DNA from: an uncultured Butyricicoccus sp.
Lineage (GTDB): Bacteria; Bacillota; Clostridia; Oscillospirales; Butyricicoccaceae
Reading direction: 5' to 3'
NCBI RefSeq assembly: GCF_944381005.1
Contig: NZ_CALWJM010000007.1
Location: 1 to 64,000, forward strand
Length of the DNA: 64,000 bases
The notes under the pieces were generated by a model. That model saw only the letters and a list, made by a program, of their open reading frames with translations, was not told the origin of the DNA and did not search any database. Made by a program: the position numbers and the translations under genes. How positions within the stretch are numbered: position 1 is the stretch's first letter; every line of letters begins with the position of its first letter. Below are positions 8,697 through 15,351 of this stretch, piece by piece.

Positions 8697-9377
8697 TTAC
8701 CCCTCTTTCTTTAAAACCCCCACAAAGCGCGCGGTAATCTGCTGCGGACGGGTGATGGCACCGCCAACGACCGCACTGAATACCCCACATTCTTCATAGA
8801 CACGCCGCAAATCTTCGGGCGAGTTTATCTTGCCCTCTGCGATGACCGGAACCGTGAGCGTGTCCACGCACTGCTTGAGCAGCGCAAAATTCGGCCCGTC
8901 AATTTTTTTGGAGTACGGCGTGTAGCCGCACAGCGTCGTAGAAACCATGTCAAAGCCGATTTCCTGCGCCTTGACACATTCTTCATAGGTGGAACAGTCT
9001 GCCATCGCCAAACGGCCTGCCGCATGGATGAGCGCCACCAGTTCCTCAGTGGTTTCCCCATTGGGGCGCTTGCGGTCGGTTGCGTCGAGCGCGATGATTT
9101 GGCAGCCGGTGGTCAGCAATTCTTCCACTTCTTTTTTGCTGGCTGTGATGTAAATATCACTGTCCGGATAATTGCGCTTGATAATGCCAATCATGGGCAG
9201 GTCACATACTTCCATGATGGCGTTGATATCTTCGACCGACTGTGCGCGAATCCCGGCTGCACCGCCCTCTTTGGCGGCAACTGCCATGCGCGACATGATA
9301 TAACTGGAATGGAGCGGTTCTTCAGGCAGCGCCTGACAGGAAACAATGAGCTTGCCTTTTAGGTTGTCTAGTACCAT
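8697..9377 (-). CDS. nanE: N-acetylmannosamine-6-phosphate 2-epimerase
   Basis: A 226-residue TIM-barrel enzyme that converts ManNAc-6-P to GlcNAc-6-P in sialic acid and amino-sugar catabolism. It shows the family start KGKLIVSCQALPEEPL, the phosphate-binding GGAAGIRA, the catalytic region IIALDATDRKRP and the C-terminal VVGGAITRP. The start at 9377 has GGAAGGAG six bases upstream; the frame is open further but without support. It lies between the EIIA and EIICB genes of one PTS, with gaps of 20 and 6 bases. There is no nanA or nagA/nagB beside it, so a PTS delivering ManNAc-6-P directly is the simplest reading. Confidence 0.95.
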   Translation of the reverse strand: MVLDNLKGKLIVSCQALPEEPLHSSYIMSRMAVAAKEGGAAGIRAQSVEDINAIMEVCDLPMIGIIKRNYPDSDIYITASKKEVEELLTTGCQIIALDATDRKRPNGETTEELVALIHAAGRLAMADCSTYEECVKAQEIGFDMVSTTLCGYTPYSKKIDGPNFALLKQCVDTLTVPVIAEGKINSPEDLRRVYEECGVFSAVVGGAITRPQQITARFVGVLKKEG

Positions 9378-9397
9378 GATGTTCTCCTTCCTGTGCA

Positions 9398-9877
9398 TCA
9401 AAGCGTGATGGTTGCGATGTTGTCCTGTACGGCCTGTACCGAATCTTGTGCGGTAAAGGATATCTGGGGTTCTTTGGGTTCGGTGATACATAAAATAGCT
9501 GTGGTTTCCAGTCCCTTGCTGCGCAGGAAATCAAGGTCAGCAGACAGCAGCGGGTCACCAGCAGATACTTTTTGACCGTCCTGTACAAAGGCGGTGAACC
9601 CTTCACCTTTAAGGGCAACCGTGTCAATACCGATGTGCAGCAGGAGTTCCTGCCCATCCTCGCTTTTGAGACCAAGTGCATGTTTGGTCGGGAACAGCAT
9701 GGTAATCATACCATTGACCGGGCTGTAATACTTGCCGTCGTCCGATTCAATCGCAATGCCCGGCCCCATCAATCCGGCAGAGAACATTTCGTCTTTGACA
9801 TCCTTGAGCGCGATGACCTTACCGGTGGCAAACGCTTTGAGGATAGTCTCTTTCTTTTTCTTCTTGAAAAAGCCCAT
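9398..9877 (-). CDS. PTS glucose-family EIIA component
   Basis: A 159-residue cytoplasmic phosphocarrier of the EIIA-Glc fold that passes phosphate from HPr to an EIIB domain. The active-site histidine is H81 in ELLLHIGIDTV and the second conserved histidine is H66 in PTKHALGL. It begins with a short basic tail (FFKKKKKE). First gene of the EIIA-nanE-EIICB cluster, so it most likely phosphorylates C442 of the downstream permease. AAGGGGG precedes the start. A promoter candidate lies about 130 bases upstream. Confidence 0.92.
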   Translation of the reverse strand: MGFFKKKKKETILKAFATGKVIALKDVKDEMFSAGLMGPGIAIESDDGKYYSPVNGMITMLFPTKHALGLKSEDGQELLLHIGIDTVALKGEGFTAFVQDGQKVSAGDPLLSADLDFLRSKGLETTAILCITEPKEPQISFTAQDSVQAVQDNIATITL

Positions 9878-10006
9878 GGAAAAAAGCCCCCTTCTAAAAA
9901 TAGATTTTTTGTTGTGCGCCGCTGGCGCATTGGCTTCACATTAGGGTTTGGGCGCGCGCGTATTTCGATTGCAATCTTACTCGGCTTTTGTGAAGTAATT
10001 GACTAC

Positions 10007-10034
10007 ATTTTAACGCATATATAGCGAAAAGCAA
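10007..10034 (-). promoter_or_regulatory. Candidate promoter of the PTS-nanE operon
   Basis: On the minus strand TTGCTT (10029-10034), a 16-base spacer and TAAAAT (10007-10012). The match is fair. The 315-base gap 9878-10192 otherwise holds the operon leader and the niaX terminator; I see no gene in it. Confidence 0.4.
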
Positions 10035-10130
10035 GCGATTTTGAGCATTTAGAAAGCGGTTTCAAATTCCGCAGCTTTTTGACAGAAAAGGGAAAAAACT
10101 GAAAGTGCTTTCGGGTTGGGCGCATTAAAA

Positions 10131-10172
10131 AAGAACCGGCAAGGATGCGTGAACGCATCTTTGCCGGTTCTT
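10131..10172. terminator. Terminator of niaX
   Basis: Long stem AAGAACCGGCAA/TTTGCCGGTTCTT continuing as GATGCG/CGCATC with a four-base loop. The minus-strand tail is TTTTTTAATG; the other strand also ends in U residues. Confidence 0.8.
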
Positions 10173-10192
10173 TTGAAAGAAGTAGAAAGAAA

Positions 10193-10777
10193 TTATTTTT
10201 TAAGAACAGGGGTGGAAATGGGCTGTACCGCAACCGGGCGCATGACTTGACGAAGTGGTGCCCAGATGACCGAGGCAATGCCGAAATCGACCATAGAGTG
10301 AATGACCGTGCCAACGCCGACCAACAGAACGACGCTTACAAAGAAGCCCTTGGCTTCATAAGCCGCCATAGAGCCGCCGAAGTACAGCGGTACCACCACG
10401 AGCACTTCACATACGCCGTGTACAATACCAATCAAAAAGCTGAACAGCAGGTTTTGCGGCTTGGCAGGATGTAAAGCGGCTTCGGGGTGCTTTTGGATGT
10501 AGCACGCGCCGAGAACGGCAAATACAACTTGACTGGCTGCACGCAGCACAACCGGAAGCGTAAATCCGGCGAGGAAAAATCCGAGTGTCGTGCCGATGGA
10601 AACTGCAACGGCGACACCGGGAGAGACAAACATAGCAAGAAACAGTGCGACATGGCTGGCGAGTGTGAACGAAGCCGGGTCAAGCTGAATCTTGATGGGG
10701 GAGAACATGGGAATGAGGATGCCGACGGCGCACAACAGTGCGGCGACGACCATACGGTAAAGTTTTTGACTGGACAT
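10193..10777 (-). CDS. niaX: Niacin ECF transporter substrate-binding (S) component
   Basis: A 194-residue very hydrophobic protein with about five to six membrane helices, of the size and pattern of ECF-type S components, which capture a vitamin and hand it to the shared EcfA/EcfT module. The niacin assignment rests on context: it lies directly downstream of a 3H-domain NiaR regulator, and its promoter overlaps a NiaR-like operator. NiaX is a known member of NiaR regulons. The start at 10777 has AAAAGGAG upstream. No ecfA or ecfT is present in the window, as usual for group II ECF systems. Confidence 0.78.
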   Translation of the reverse strand: MSSQKLYRMVVAALLCAVGILIPMFSPIKIQLDPASFTLASHVALFLAMFVSPGVAVAVSIGTTLGFFLAGFTLPVVLRAASQVVFAVLGACYIQKHPEAALHPAKPQNLLFSFLIGIVHGVCEVLVVVPLYFGGSMAAYEAKGFFVSVVLLVGVGTVIHSMVDFGIASVIWAPLRQVMRPVAVQPISTPVLKK

Positions 10778-10837
10778 AATAGAGACTCCTTTTTCTGTAA
10801 GAACAACCAATCGGTGTCGGGCACCGAACTGTAAACT

Positions 10838-10866
10838 ATCATATCAGATATATAGATAGGTGTCAA
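10838..10866 (-). promoter_or_regulatory. Promoter of niaX
   Basis: Consensus TTGACA (minus strand, 10861-10866), a 17-base spacer and TATGAT (10838-10843). The -35 element lies inside the putative NiaR operator. Confidence 0.85.
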
Positions 10867-10870
10867 GACA
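10853..10870 (-). promoter_or_regulatory. Putative NiaR operator on the niaX promoter
   Basis: The minus strand reads TGTCTTGACACCTATCTA across the -35 element. From memory this resembles the TGTC/TTGACACCTGTC-type sites reported for NiaR (YrxA) in Bacilli and Clostridia. Its position would block RNA polymerase when NiaR binds nicotinate. Confidence 0.6.
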
Positions 10871-10884
10871 GAAAACCGGACAAT

Positions 10885-10911
10885 AAAACGCGGCCGTTTA
10901 TACGGCCGCGT
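10885..10911 (-). terminator. Terminator of niaR
   Basis: Stem ACGCGGCCGT/ACGGCCGCGT with a short TTAT loop, followed on the minus strand by TTTATTG. It lies immediately upstream of the niaX promoter, so niaR and niaX are separate units. Confidence 0.75.
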
Positions 10912-10918
10912 AAACATT

Positions 10919-11437
10919 TTATTTTGAGAGCAACAGCCCTTTTTCTTGTAATGCGGTTAAAATGCGGGCTTGTACCTGCTCATTGGGGCAGCGCAGGCGA
11001 TGCAGATGGATACCGCCGGTCAGGTTGCATAGTGGGCGCGCCTGTTCGGTTTGCAGTTTGTGCAAAAAGGCGTCGGCGTCAAATCGGGAAAAGATATGCA
11101 GCGGCGCGCAGATTTGCCCGTAAATCGAGTGCTCAACCGTTACATCAATCAACGCACCACCTAAATCCACAACCGTGTACAATTCTTCCGCCAAACGGTC
11201 GTCGCTGTGTTCACAGACAATGCTGGTTTCCAAATAAGTTTGTTTGGAGGGGCGCTCCAACACATAGCCGCGCGGGGTGGCTGTGATGGCAATGCCAGCC
11301 GCGCGCAACAGTGCAATATCGCCCACAATAATTTGACGGCTGACCGAGAACAGGGCAGCGAGTGCGGTTGCCGAAAGCGGCTTATCTGCCTGCTGTAATT
11401 GCTGCACAATTTTTTCACGCCGGGTGGCCGCATTCAT
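10919..11437 (-). CDS. niaR: NiaR, nicotinate-responsive repressor (HTH_11 + 3H domain)
   Basis: A 172-residue regulator with an N-terminal winged helix (about 5-60; FSVSRQIIVGDIALLR is the recognition region) and a C-terminal 3H domain named for its conserved histidines. Candidate metal/ligand residues are H77, E84/E85, H103, H144 and H146. NiaR proteins bind nicotinate and repress niacin uptake and NAD synthesis genes. The start at 11437 follows GAAAGGGAG; upstream in-frame codons lack a site. It is transcribed from its own promoter and ends in a terminator just before the niaX promoter. Confidence 0.92.
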   Translation of the reverse strand: MNAATRREKIVQQLQQADKPLSATALAALFSVSRQIIVGDIALLRAAGIAITATPRGYVLERPSKQTYLETSIVCEHSDDRLAEELYTVVDLGGALIDVTVEHSIYGQICAPLHIFSRFDADAFLHKLQTEQARPLCNLTGGIHLHRLRCPNEQVQARILTALQEKGLLLSK

Positions 11438-11474
11438 GTTCCATGTCTCCCTTTCGATAAAATAGTATAAAGAT

Positions 11475-11503
11475 ACTATAACAGAAATCCAGACCGGGTG
11501 CAA
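11475..11503 (-). promoter_or_regulatory. Promoter of niaR
   Basis: Minus strand TTGCAC (11498-11503), a 17-base spacer, TATAGT (11475-11480), 38 bases before the start codon. Confidence 0.65.
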
Positions 11504-11520
11504 GGTGAGGGGACAAAAGA

Positions 11521-11543
11521 AAAAAGGACGCAAGATGCGCCCT
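11521..11543 (-). terminator. Terminator of the first 3D-domain gene
   Basis: Stem AGGACGC/GCGCCCT with one mismatch and a five-base loop; the minus-strand tail is TTTTTTCTTTTG. Confidence 0.55.
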
Positions 11544-11569
11544 ATAAGAGTTTATATGTAAGAGTAGAA

Positions 11570-12166
11570 TTAACCAATCAAATAGACATCTGCGGTGTCA
11601 ATGCCGAGTGCGTATGCTTGGTCATGTTCACTAACCGCAATGTCGATTTTATTGCCCTTGATGGCACCGCCGATATCTTCGGCGACGAAAACACCGTAAC
11701 CATCAATATAAACACGGCTGCCCAGCGGGATAATGCTGGAGTCTACGGCAATGGTGCGGCCTTCGGTGACCGTTGTGCCCATCTTGGTCTTACCGGAAAA
11801 GCTCTCGCCGCAGCACTGTGCGCAAGGGCAGTAGAAGGACAGACGGAACGAACCGAGGTCTTTAAAGTTCTGCTGAATGGAAGCATCAGCCGCCAGCTCG
11901 GAGGATTTGGCAACCGTGCGCGGTATGATATCGCCCGACTTGATTTGCTCGATGCGGTTAGAAGCAACAGCCGTCGCAACGGGAGCCGAAGCAGCGATAG
12001 CCGAAGTGTTCTGGACGGTTGCAGAAGCGGTAGTTCTGGGGTCTGCTGCGGTGAAAGCAAGTTCAGGGTCGCCCGCATAAGCCAAGGCAGTACCAAGGCT
12101 GAGCGAAGCACAGAGCGCAAAGGCAGAAACGCCGCGCAGGATTGTTTTTACACTCAGAATTTTCAT
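11570..12166 (-). CDS. Secreted 3D-domain protein (cell-wall lytic enzyme-like), copy A
   Basis: A 198-residue exported protein with a signal peptide ending near ALAYA (about residues 1-31), an Ala/Thr-rich linker, and a C-terminal 3D domain (about 105-198), named for three conserved aspartates. The hallmarks are seen: FYCPCAQCCG, TEGRTIAVD, IIPLGSRVYIDG and GGAIKGNKIDI. The fold is the double-psi barrel of MltA-type lytic transglycosylases, and the domain occurs in wall enzymes such as YocH. No LysM or SH3 wall-binding domain is present. A close paralogue lies directly upstream on the same strand; the 3D domains are nearly identical while the linkers differ. AGGAGA precedes the ATG; it has its own promoter. 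Confidence 0.88.
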   Translation of the reverse strand: MKILSVKTILRGVSAFALCASLSLGTALAYAGDPELAFTAADPRTTASATVQNTSAIAASAPVATAVASNRIEQIKSGDIIPRTVAKSSELAADASIQQNFKDLGSFRLSFYCPCAQCCGESFSGKTKMGTTVTEGRTIAVDSSIIPLGSRVYIDGYGVFVAEDIGGAIKGNKIDIAVSEHDQAYALGIDTADVYLIG

Positions 12167-12250
12167 TCAAAATTTCTCCTCTTATATTTGGTGGGAAACG
12201 CCGCCTTGCGACGCTGGCAGCAGGCTGCCGTTTGCTTCACAATTGCATAT

Positions 12251-12279
12251 AGTATAGCATATAATTTTCAAAATTGCAA
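12251..12279 (-). promoter_or_regulatory. Promoter of 3D-domain gene A
   Basis: Minus strand TTGCAA (12274-12279), a 17-base spacer ending in TGC (extended -10) and TATACT (12251-12256). Confidence 0.75.
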
Positions 12280-12297
12280 GAATTTCCTTGCAAATAA

Positions 12298-12322
12298 ATA
12301 AAAAGGGCGTTTTTAACGCCCT
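12298..12322 (-). terminator. Terminator of 3D-domain gene B
   Basis: Six-base-pair stem AGGGCG/CGCCCT (12304-12322) followed on the minus strand by TTTTTATTT. Confidence 0.7.
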
Positions 12323-12355
12323 AAAAGTTCAAAATATATGAAAACGGCTCAGTTT

Positions 12356-12372
12356 TGTAACTTATTTGTAAC
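12356..12372 (+). promoter_or_regulatory. WalR-type direct repeat, site 1
   Basis: TGTAAC-TTATT-TGTAAC, a perfect match to the WalR (YycF) pattern of two TGTWAH hexamers five bases apart. It abuts the stop codon of 3D-domain gene B and lies about 77 bases upstream of the -35 element of gene A. Confidence 0.55.
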
Positions 12373-13047
12373 TTAACCGATTAAATAGACATCTGCATAA
12401 TCAATGCCCAACTCATAAGCGCGGCTATGATTTGCTACACATACATCAATGCGGTTTCCCTTAATTGCACCGCCGGTATCTTCTGCGATAAATACGCCGT
12501 AGCCGTCGATATAAACGCGGCTGCCCAGCGGGATAATACTGGAGTCAACTGCAATCGTGCGGCCCTCAGCCATGCGTGTGCCCAGCTTGGTTTTTGCATC
12601 CGAGCGACCGTTGCAGGTCGAGCACGGACAATAGAACGACAGACGATAATTGCCGAGCTTTTTAAAGTTGCTCTTAACCGTGCTGTCAGCGGCAAGGGAA
12701 CTGCTCTTGTAAATCGCGCGCGGTGTGACGGCACTGTTGGTCAGTTGGTTGAGACGGGCAGCCATAGCAGCCGCGGCCGCCGCCGCTGCGCGTGCCTGGC
12801 GTTCCTCCTCCTCCAACTGGTCTTGTACTGCCTGCATGTCTTCGGTTGCGTTGGCGGAATCGACAACGGTTTCAGCCGAAGCGGACAGAAAGCCGTAGGG
12901 CAGAGAAGCCATGACCGCATCGGTGGCGGGGGCGCTCTCGGAAATAGACGGCAGGGTATAAGCCATTGCGCTGCCAGCGCTCAGCACACAGCTCAGGGCG
13001 AGCATACTGGCAATGCGAGAAAGGTTCTTGCTACATCGGATTTTCAT
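12373..13047 (-). CDS. Secreted 3D-domain protein (cell-wall lytic enzyme-like), copy B
   Basis: A 224-residue paralogue of the preceding downstream gene: signal peptide (about 1-30, ending AMAYT), a linker with a short charged/alanine-rich helical run (EDMQAVQDQLEEEERQARAAA), then a 3D domain with FYCPCSTC, AEGRTIAVD, IIPLGSRVYIDG and GGAIKGNRID. Likely role: peptidoglycan remodelling outside the cell. The start at 13047 has GAGGAGA upstream, and the basic plus hydrophobic signal peptide begins there; the longer frame is rejected. It has a consensus promoter and a WalR-type box in its leader. A tandem duplication is the simplest origin of the pair. Confidence 0.88.
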   Translation of the reverse strand: MKIRCSKNLSRIASMLALSCVLSAGSAMAYTLPSISESAPATDAVMASLPYGFLSASAETVVDSANATEDMQAVQDQLEEEERQARAAAAAAAAMAARLNQLTNSAVTPRAIYKSSSLAADSTVKSNFKKLGNYRLSFYCPCSTCNGRSDAKTKLGTRMAEGRTIAVDSSIIPLGSRVYIDGYGVFIAEDTGGAIKGNRIDVCVANHSRAYELGIDYADVYLIG

Positions 13048-13115
13048 GTGAAAATTCTCCTCGTTTTTCTTGGTTTGTGCGTAAAAATACGCATAAATGG
13101 ACAAAAAACTTGGAT

Positions 13116-13132
13116 TGTAACCGCTTTGTTAC
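13116..13132 (+). promoter_or_regulatory. WalR-type direct repeat, site 2
   Basis: TGTAAC-CGCTT-TGTTAC fits the TGTWAH-N5-TGTWAH pattern. It lies 16 bases downstream of the -10 element of 3D-domain gene B, in its leader and on the opposite strand, a position suited to repression or fine tuning. Confidence 0.55.
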
Positions 13133-13147
13133 CAATCCGTAGGTGCT

Positions 13148-13176
13148 ATCATACCTGTTGCCCATCGCTTTGTCAA
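13148..13176 (-). promoter_or_regulatory. Promoter of 3D-domain gene B
   Basis: Minus strand consensus TTGACA (13171-13176), a 17-base spacer, TATGAT (13148-13153). Confidence 0.85.
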
Positions 13177-13338
13177 ATGATTTTTTAAAAAAATTGAAAT
13201 TTCAATTACAAATAGTAATATATGAATTTAATATAACCAAAATCGGGCGCAAATATCAAAAAATTTAACCATTCTGTAACTGGCTTTTTTGAAAATTTGT
13301 GCTTATCATGCGATAGAATAACAAAGTGAGGACAAAAT

Positions 13339-13503
13339 ATGCAGCAAAGACTGCGCACAGCAAGCCAATATGCAGGCATGGATGCGGTGAGCGCGGCGGC
13401 TGCCTACTGTACAAATACCCAAAAACGTGGTATAGTAAAAATAGTGTTTATTCCCACGGTGCGGAAGAGTGGGACGCGATGGCGTCCGCTCGAATGGGGA
13501 TAG
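13339..13503 (+). CDS. Possible small ORF in the RNase J leader region
   Basis: A 54-codon frame beginning MQQRLRTASQYAG with GTGAGGAC about seven bases before its ATG. TATCAT and TAGAAT elements lie upstream at about 13305-13319 but no strong -35. The product is basic and matches nothing I recognise; it is not like RpoY, the small protein gene that precedes rnjA in Bacillus. The putative RNase J promoter lies inside this frame, so either the ORF or that promoter may be spurious. Confidence 0.25.
   Translation: MQQRLRTASQYAGMDAVSAAAAYCTNTQKRGIVKIVFIPTVRKSGTRWRPLEWG
13408..13436 (+). promoter_or_regulatory. Candidate promoter of RNase J
   Basis: TGTACA (13408-13413), a 17-base spacer and TATAGT (13431-13436). 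The start would be near 13443, giving a leader of about 180 bases. Confidence 0.5.
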
Positions 13504-13624
13504 CTCGAAGCATAGAATGCAATTTGGAGGCGCTGAGGTGCGGCCTCGTACAGACAGAAAATCCGGAGAAAACCGGAATGAAATCTCTATTTTTGAAAAC
13601 GAAAAGGAAAGTGATATCGAAATT
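13443..13624 (+). other. Long, hairpin-rich leader of RNase J
   Basis: Contains several clean hairpins: GGACGC-GATG-GCGTCC (13471-13486), GAGG-TGCGG-CCTC (about 13535), and TCCGG-AGAAAA-CCGGA (about 13562-13577). With the divergent upstream stretch it makes up most of the 577-base gene-free interval 13048-13624. It may be a structured regulatory leader, possibly for autoregulation by the nuclease. It can also be read as an N-terminal extension of the RNase J frame back to a GTG at 13469. Confidence 0.4.
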
Positions 13625-15283
13625 ATGAAAGAAAAATTGAAGATTATACCGCTTGGCGGACTCAATGAGATTGGCAAAAACATGACGGTCATCGAGTACG
13701 GAAACGACATTGTTGTCATTGACTGCGGACTTGCGTTCCCAGATGATGACATGTTAGGCGTTGACCTTGTTATTCCGGATACCACCTATCTCAAGCGCAA
13801 TCAGCGCAAGGTGCGGGGCTATCTCATTACCCACGGGCATGAAGACCATATCGGCGCAATTCCGTATGTGCTGCGCGAGGTCAATGCCCCAATTTACGCC
13901 ACGCGCCTGACTTGTGGCATCATTGAGACCAAGTTGACCGAACACCGTATGCCGGAAAAGATTCGCATGAATACGGTGAAGGCAGGAGATGTCATCAAGC
14001 TGGGCTGCTTTACGGTAGAGTTCATCCATACCAACCATTCGATTGCCGATTCGGTTGCGCTTGCCATCCGTACACCGCTGGGCACCATCATTCACACCGG
14101 TGACTTTAAGGTGGATTTAACCCCGGTCAATGGCGAGATGATTGATTTAGCGCGTTTCGGTGAATTGGGACGGGAAGGCGTGCTGGCGCTGATGAGCGAT
14201 TCTACCAACGTCGAGCGCAGCGGCTACACACCCAGCGAAAAAGTGGTCGGACAGTCTATGGAGAATTTCTTTAAGAACTGTGACCAGCGCATCATCATTG
14301 CAACATTCGCTTCTAACGTCAGCCGCTTGCAGCAGATTCTGGACATTGCGGCGCGGTTTGGCCGCAAGGTAGCCGTATGCGGGCGCAGTATGGAGAAGAT
14401 TACACAGGTTGCGATGGAATTGGGTTATCTGCACGACGAAAACAAAGTGCTGATTGATGTCAACACCATTAACCGCTATCCGCGCAACAAGCTGTGCATT
14501 GTCTCGACCGGTTCGCAGGGTGAAACCATGTCGGCGCTGTATCGTATGGCGTATTCCAGTCACAAGCAGGTAGAAGTTGTGACCGGTGACCGCATTCTGA
14601 TTGCGGCTTCGGCCATCCCCGGCAATGAAAAGTCGGTGTCCAATATGGTCAACGAATTGTACCGCAAGGGTGCCGAAGTGATTTATGACCGCAATGCGGC
14701 TATCCATGTATCCGGTCACGCCTGCCAAGAGGAACAAAAGCTGATGATTGGTCTGTGCAGACCCAAGTATTTTATTCCTGTGCACGGAGAACACCGGATG
14801 CTGCAAAAACATGCGGCACTGGCTGAGGAGATGGGCGTAGACCCGCGGAATATTGTCGTCACAGAAATTGGCCGCCCGATTGAGTTGGATGAGCGCTCGG
14901 CACGTCTGTGCCCGATGGTGCCCGCAGGGCGTGTGCTGATTGACGGCTTGGGCGTGGGCGATGTGGGCGCAGCCGTCCTGCGCGACCGCAAACATTTGGC
15001 GGAAGATGGCCTGTTGGTGGTCGTTGTGACCATCGACCAGGAAAGCGGTGTGGTCATCGCTGGGCCGGATATCGTTTCCCGTGGTTTTATCTATGTGCGC
15101 GAAGCCGAAGATTTAATGGAAGATTTGCGCGTGCAGTCACAAATGGCGCTTGACCGCTGCATGGATGAAGGGGTGCGCGATTGGAACGGAATCAAGAGCG
15201 CACTGAAAAGTGTGTTGAGCAATTATCTGTTCAAAAAGACCAAGCGCAGTCCGATGATTTTGCCCATTATTATGGAAGTATAA
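13625..15283 (+). CDS. rnj: Ribonuclease J
   Basis: A 552-residue metallo-beta-lactamase/beta-CASP nuclease with 5'-3' exo- and endonuclease activity in mRNA turnover and rRNA maturation. The zinc motif HGHEDH is at 70-75; further metal residues are visible in the HTGDFK and HVSGHA segments, and the C-terminal domain carries GIKSALKSVLSNYLFKKTKRSP. The start at 13625 gives the standard family beginning MKEKLKIIPLGGLNEIGKN. The nearest site, AAAGGAAAG, is 13 bases away, rather far; an upstream GTG at 13469 would add 52 charged residues and remains possible. It ends in a bidirectional terminator shared with birA. Confidence 0.93.
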   Translation: MKEKLKIIPLGGLNEIGKNMTVIEYGNDIVVIDCGLAFPDDDMLGVDLVIPDTTYLKRNQRKVRGYLITHGHEDHIGAIPYVLREVNAPIYATRLTCGIIETKLTEHRMPEKIRMNTVKAGDVIKLGCFTVEFIHTNHSIADSVALAIRTPLGTIIHTGDFKVDLTPVNGEMIDLARFGELGREGVLALMSDSTNVERSGYTPSEKVVGQSMENFFKNCDQRIIIATFASNVSRLQQILDIAARFGRKVAVCGRSMEKITQVAMELGYLHDENKVLIDVNTINRYPRNKLCIVSTGSQGETMSALYRMAYSSHKQVEVVTGDRILIAASAIPGNEKSVSNMVNELYRKGAEVIYDRNAAIHVSGHACQEEQKLMIGLCRPKYFIPVHGEHRMLQKHAALAEEMGVDPRNIVVTEIGRPIELDERSARLCPMVPAGRVLIDGLGVGDVGAAVLRDRKHLAEDGLLVVVVTIDQESGVVIAGPDIVSRGFIYVREAEDLMEDLRVQSQMALDRCMDEGVRDWNGIKSALKSVLSNYLFKKTKRSPMILPIIMEV

Positions 15284-15300
15284 GCGCGTAAAGAAATATA

Positions 15301-15330
15301 AAAGCCCCATTCCAAAGAATGGGGCTTTTG
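15301..15330. terminator. Bidirectional terminator between rnj and birA
   Basis: Stem AAAGCCCCATTC/GAATGGGGCTTTT with a CAAA loop, giving a U-run in either direction. Confidence 0.85.
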
Positions 15331-15351
15331 CTTTGATTTTTACAGATTGGG

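Noticed and set aside
7710-8714. A 334-codon open frame antisense to the PTS permease
   Set aside because: The minus-strand EIICB has all family motifs; the antisense frame lacks a start signal and any domain.
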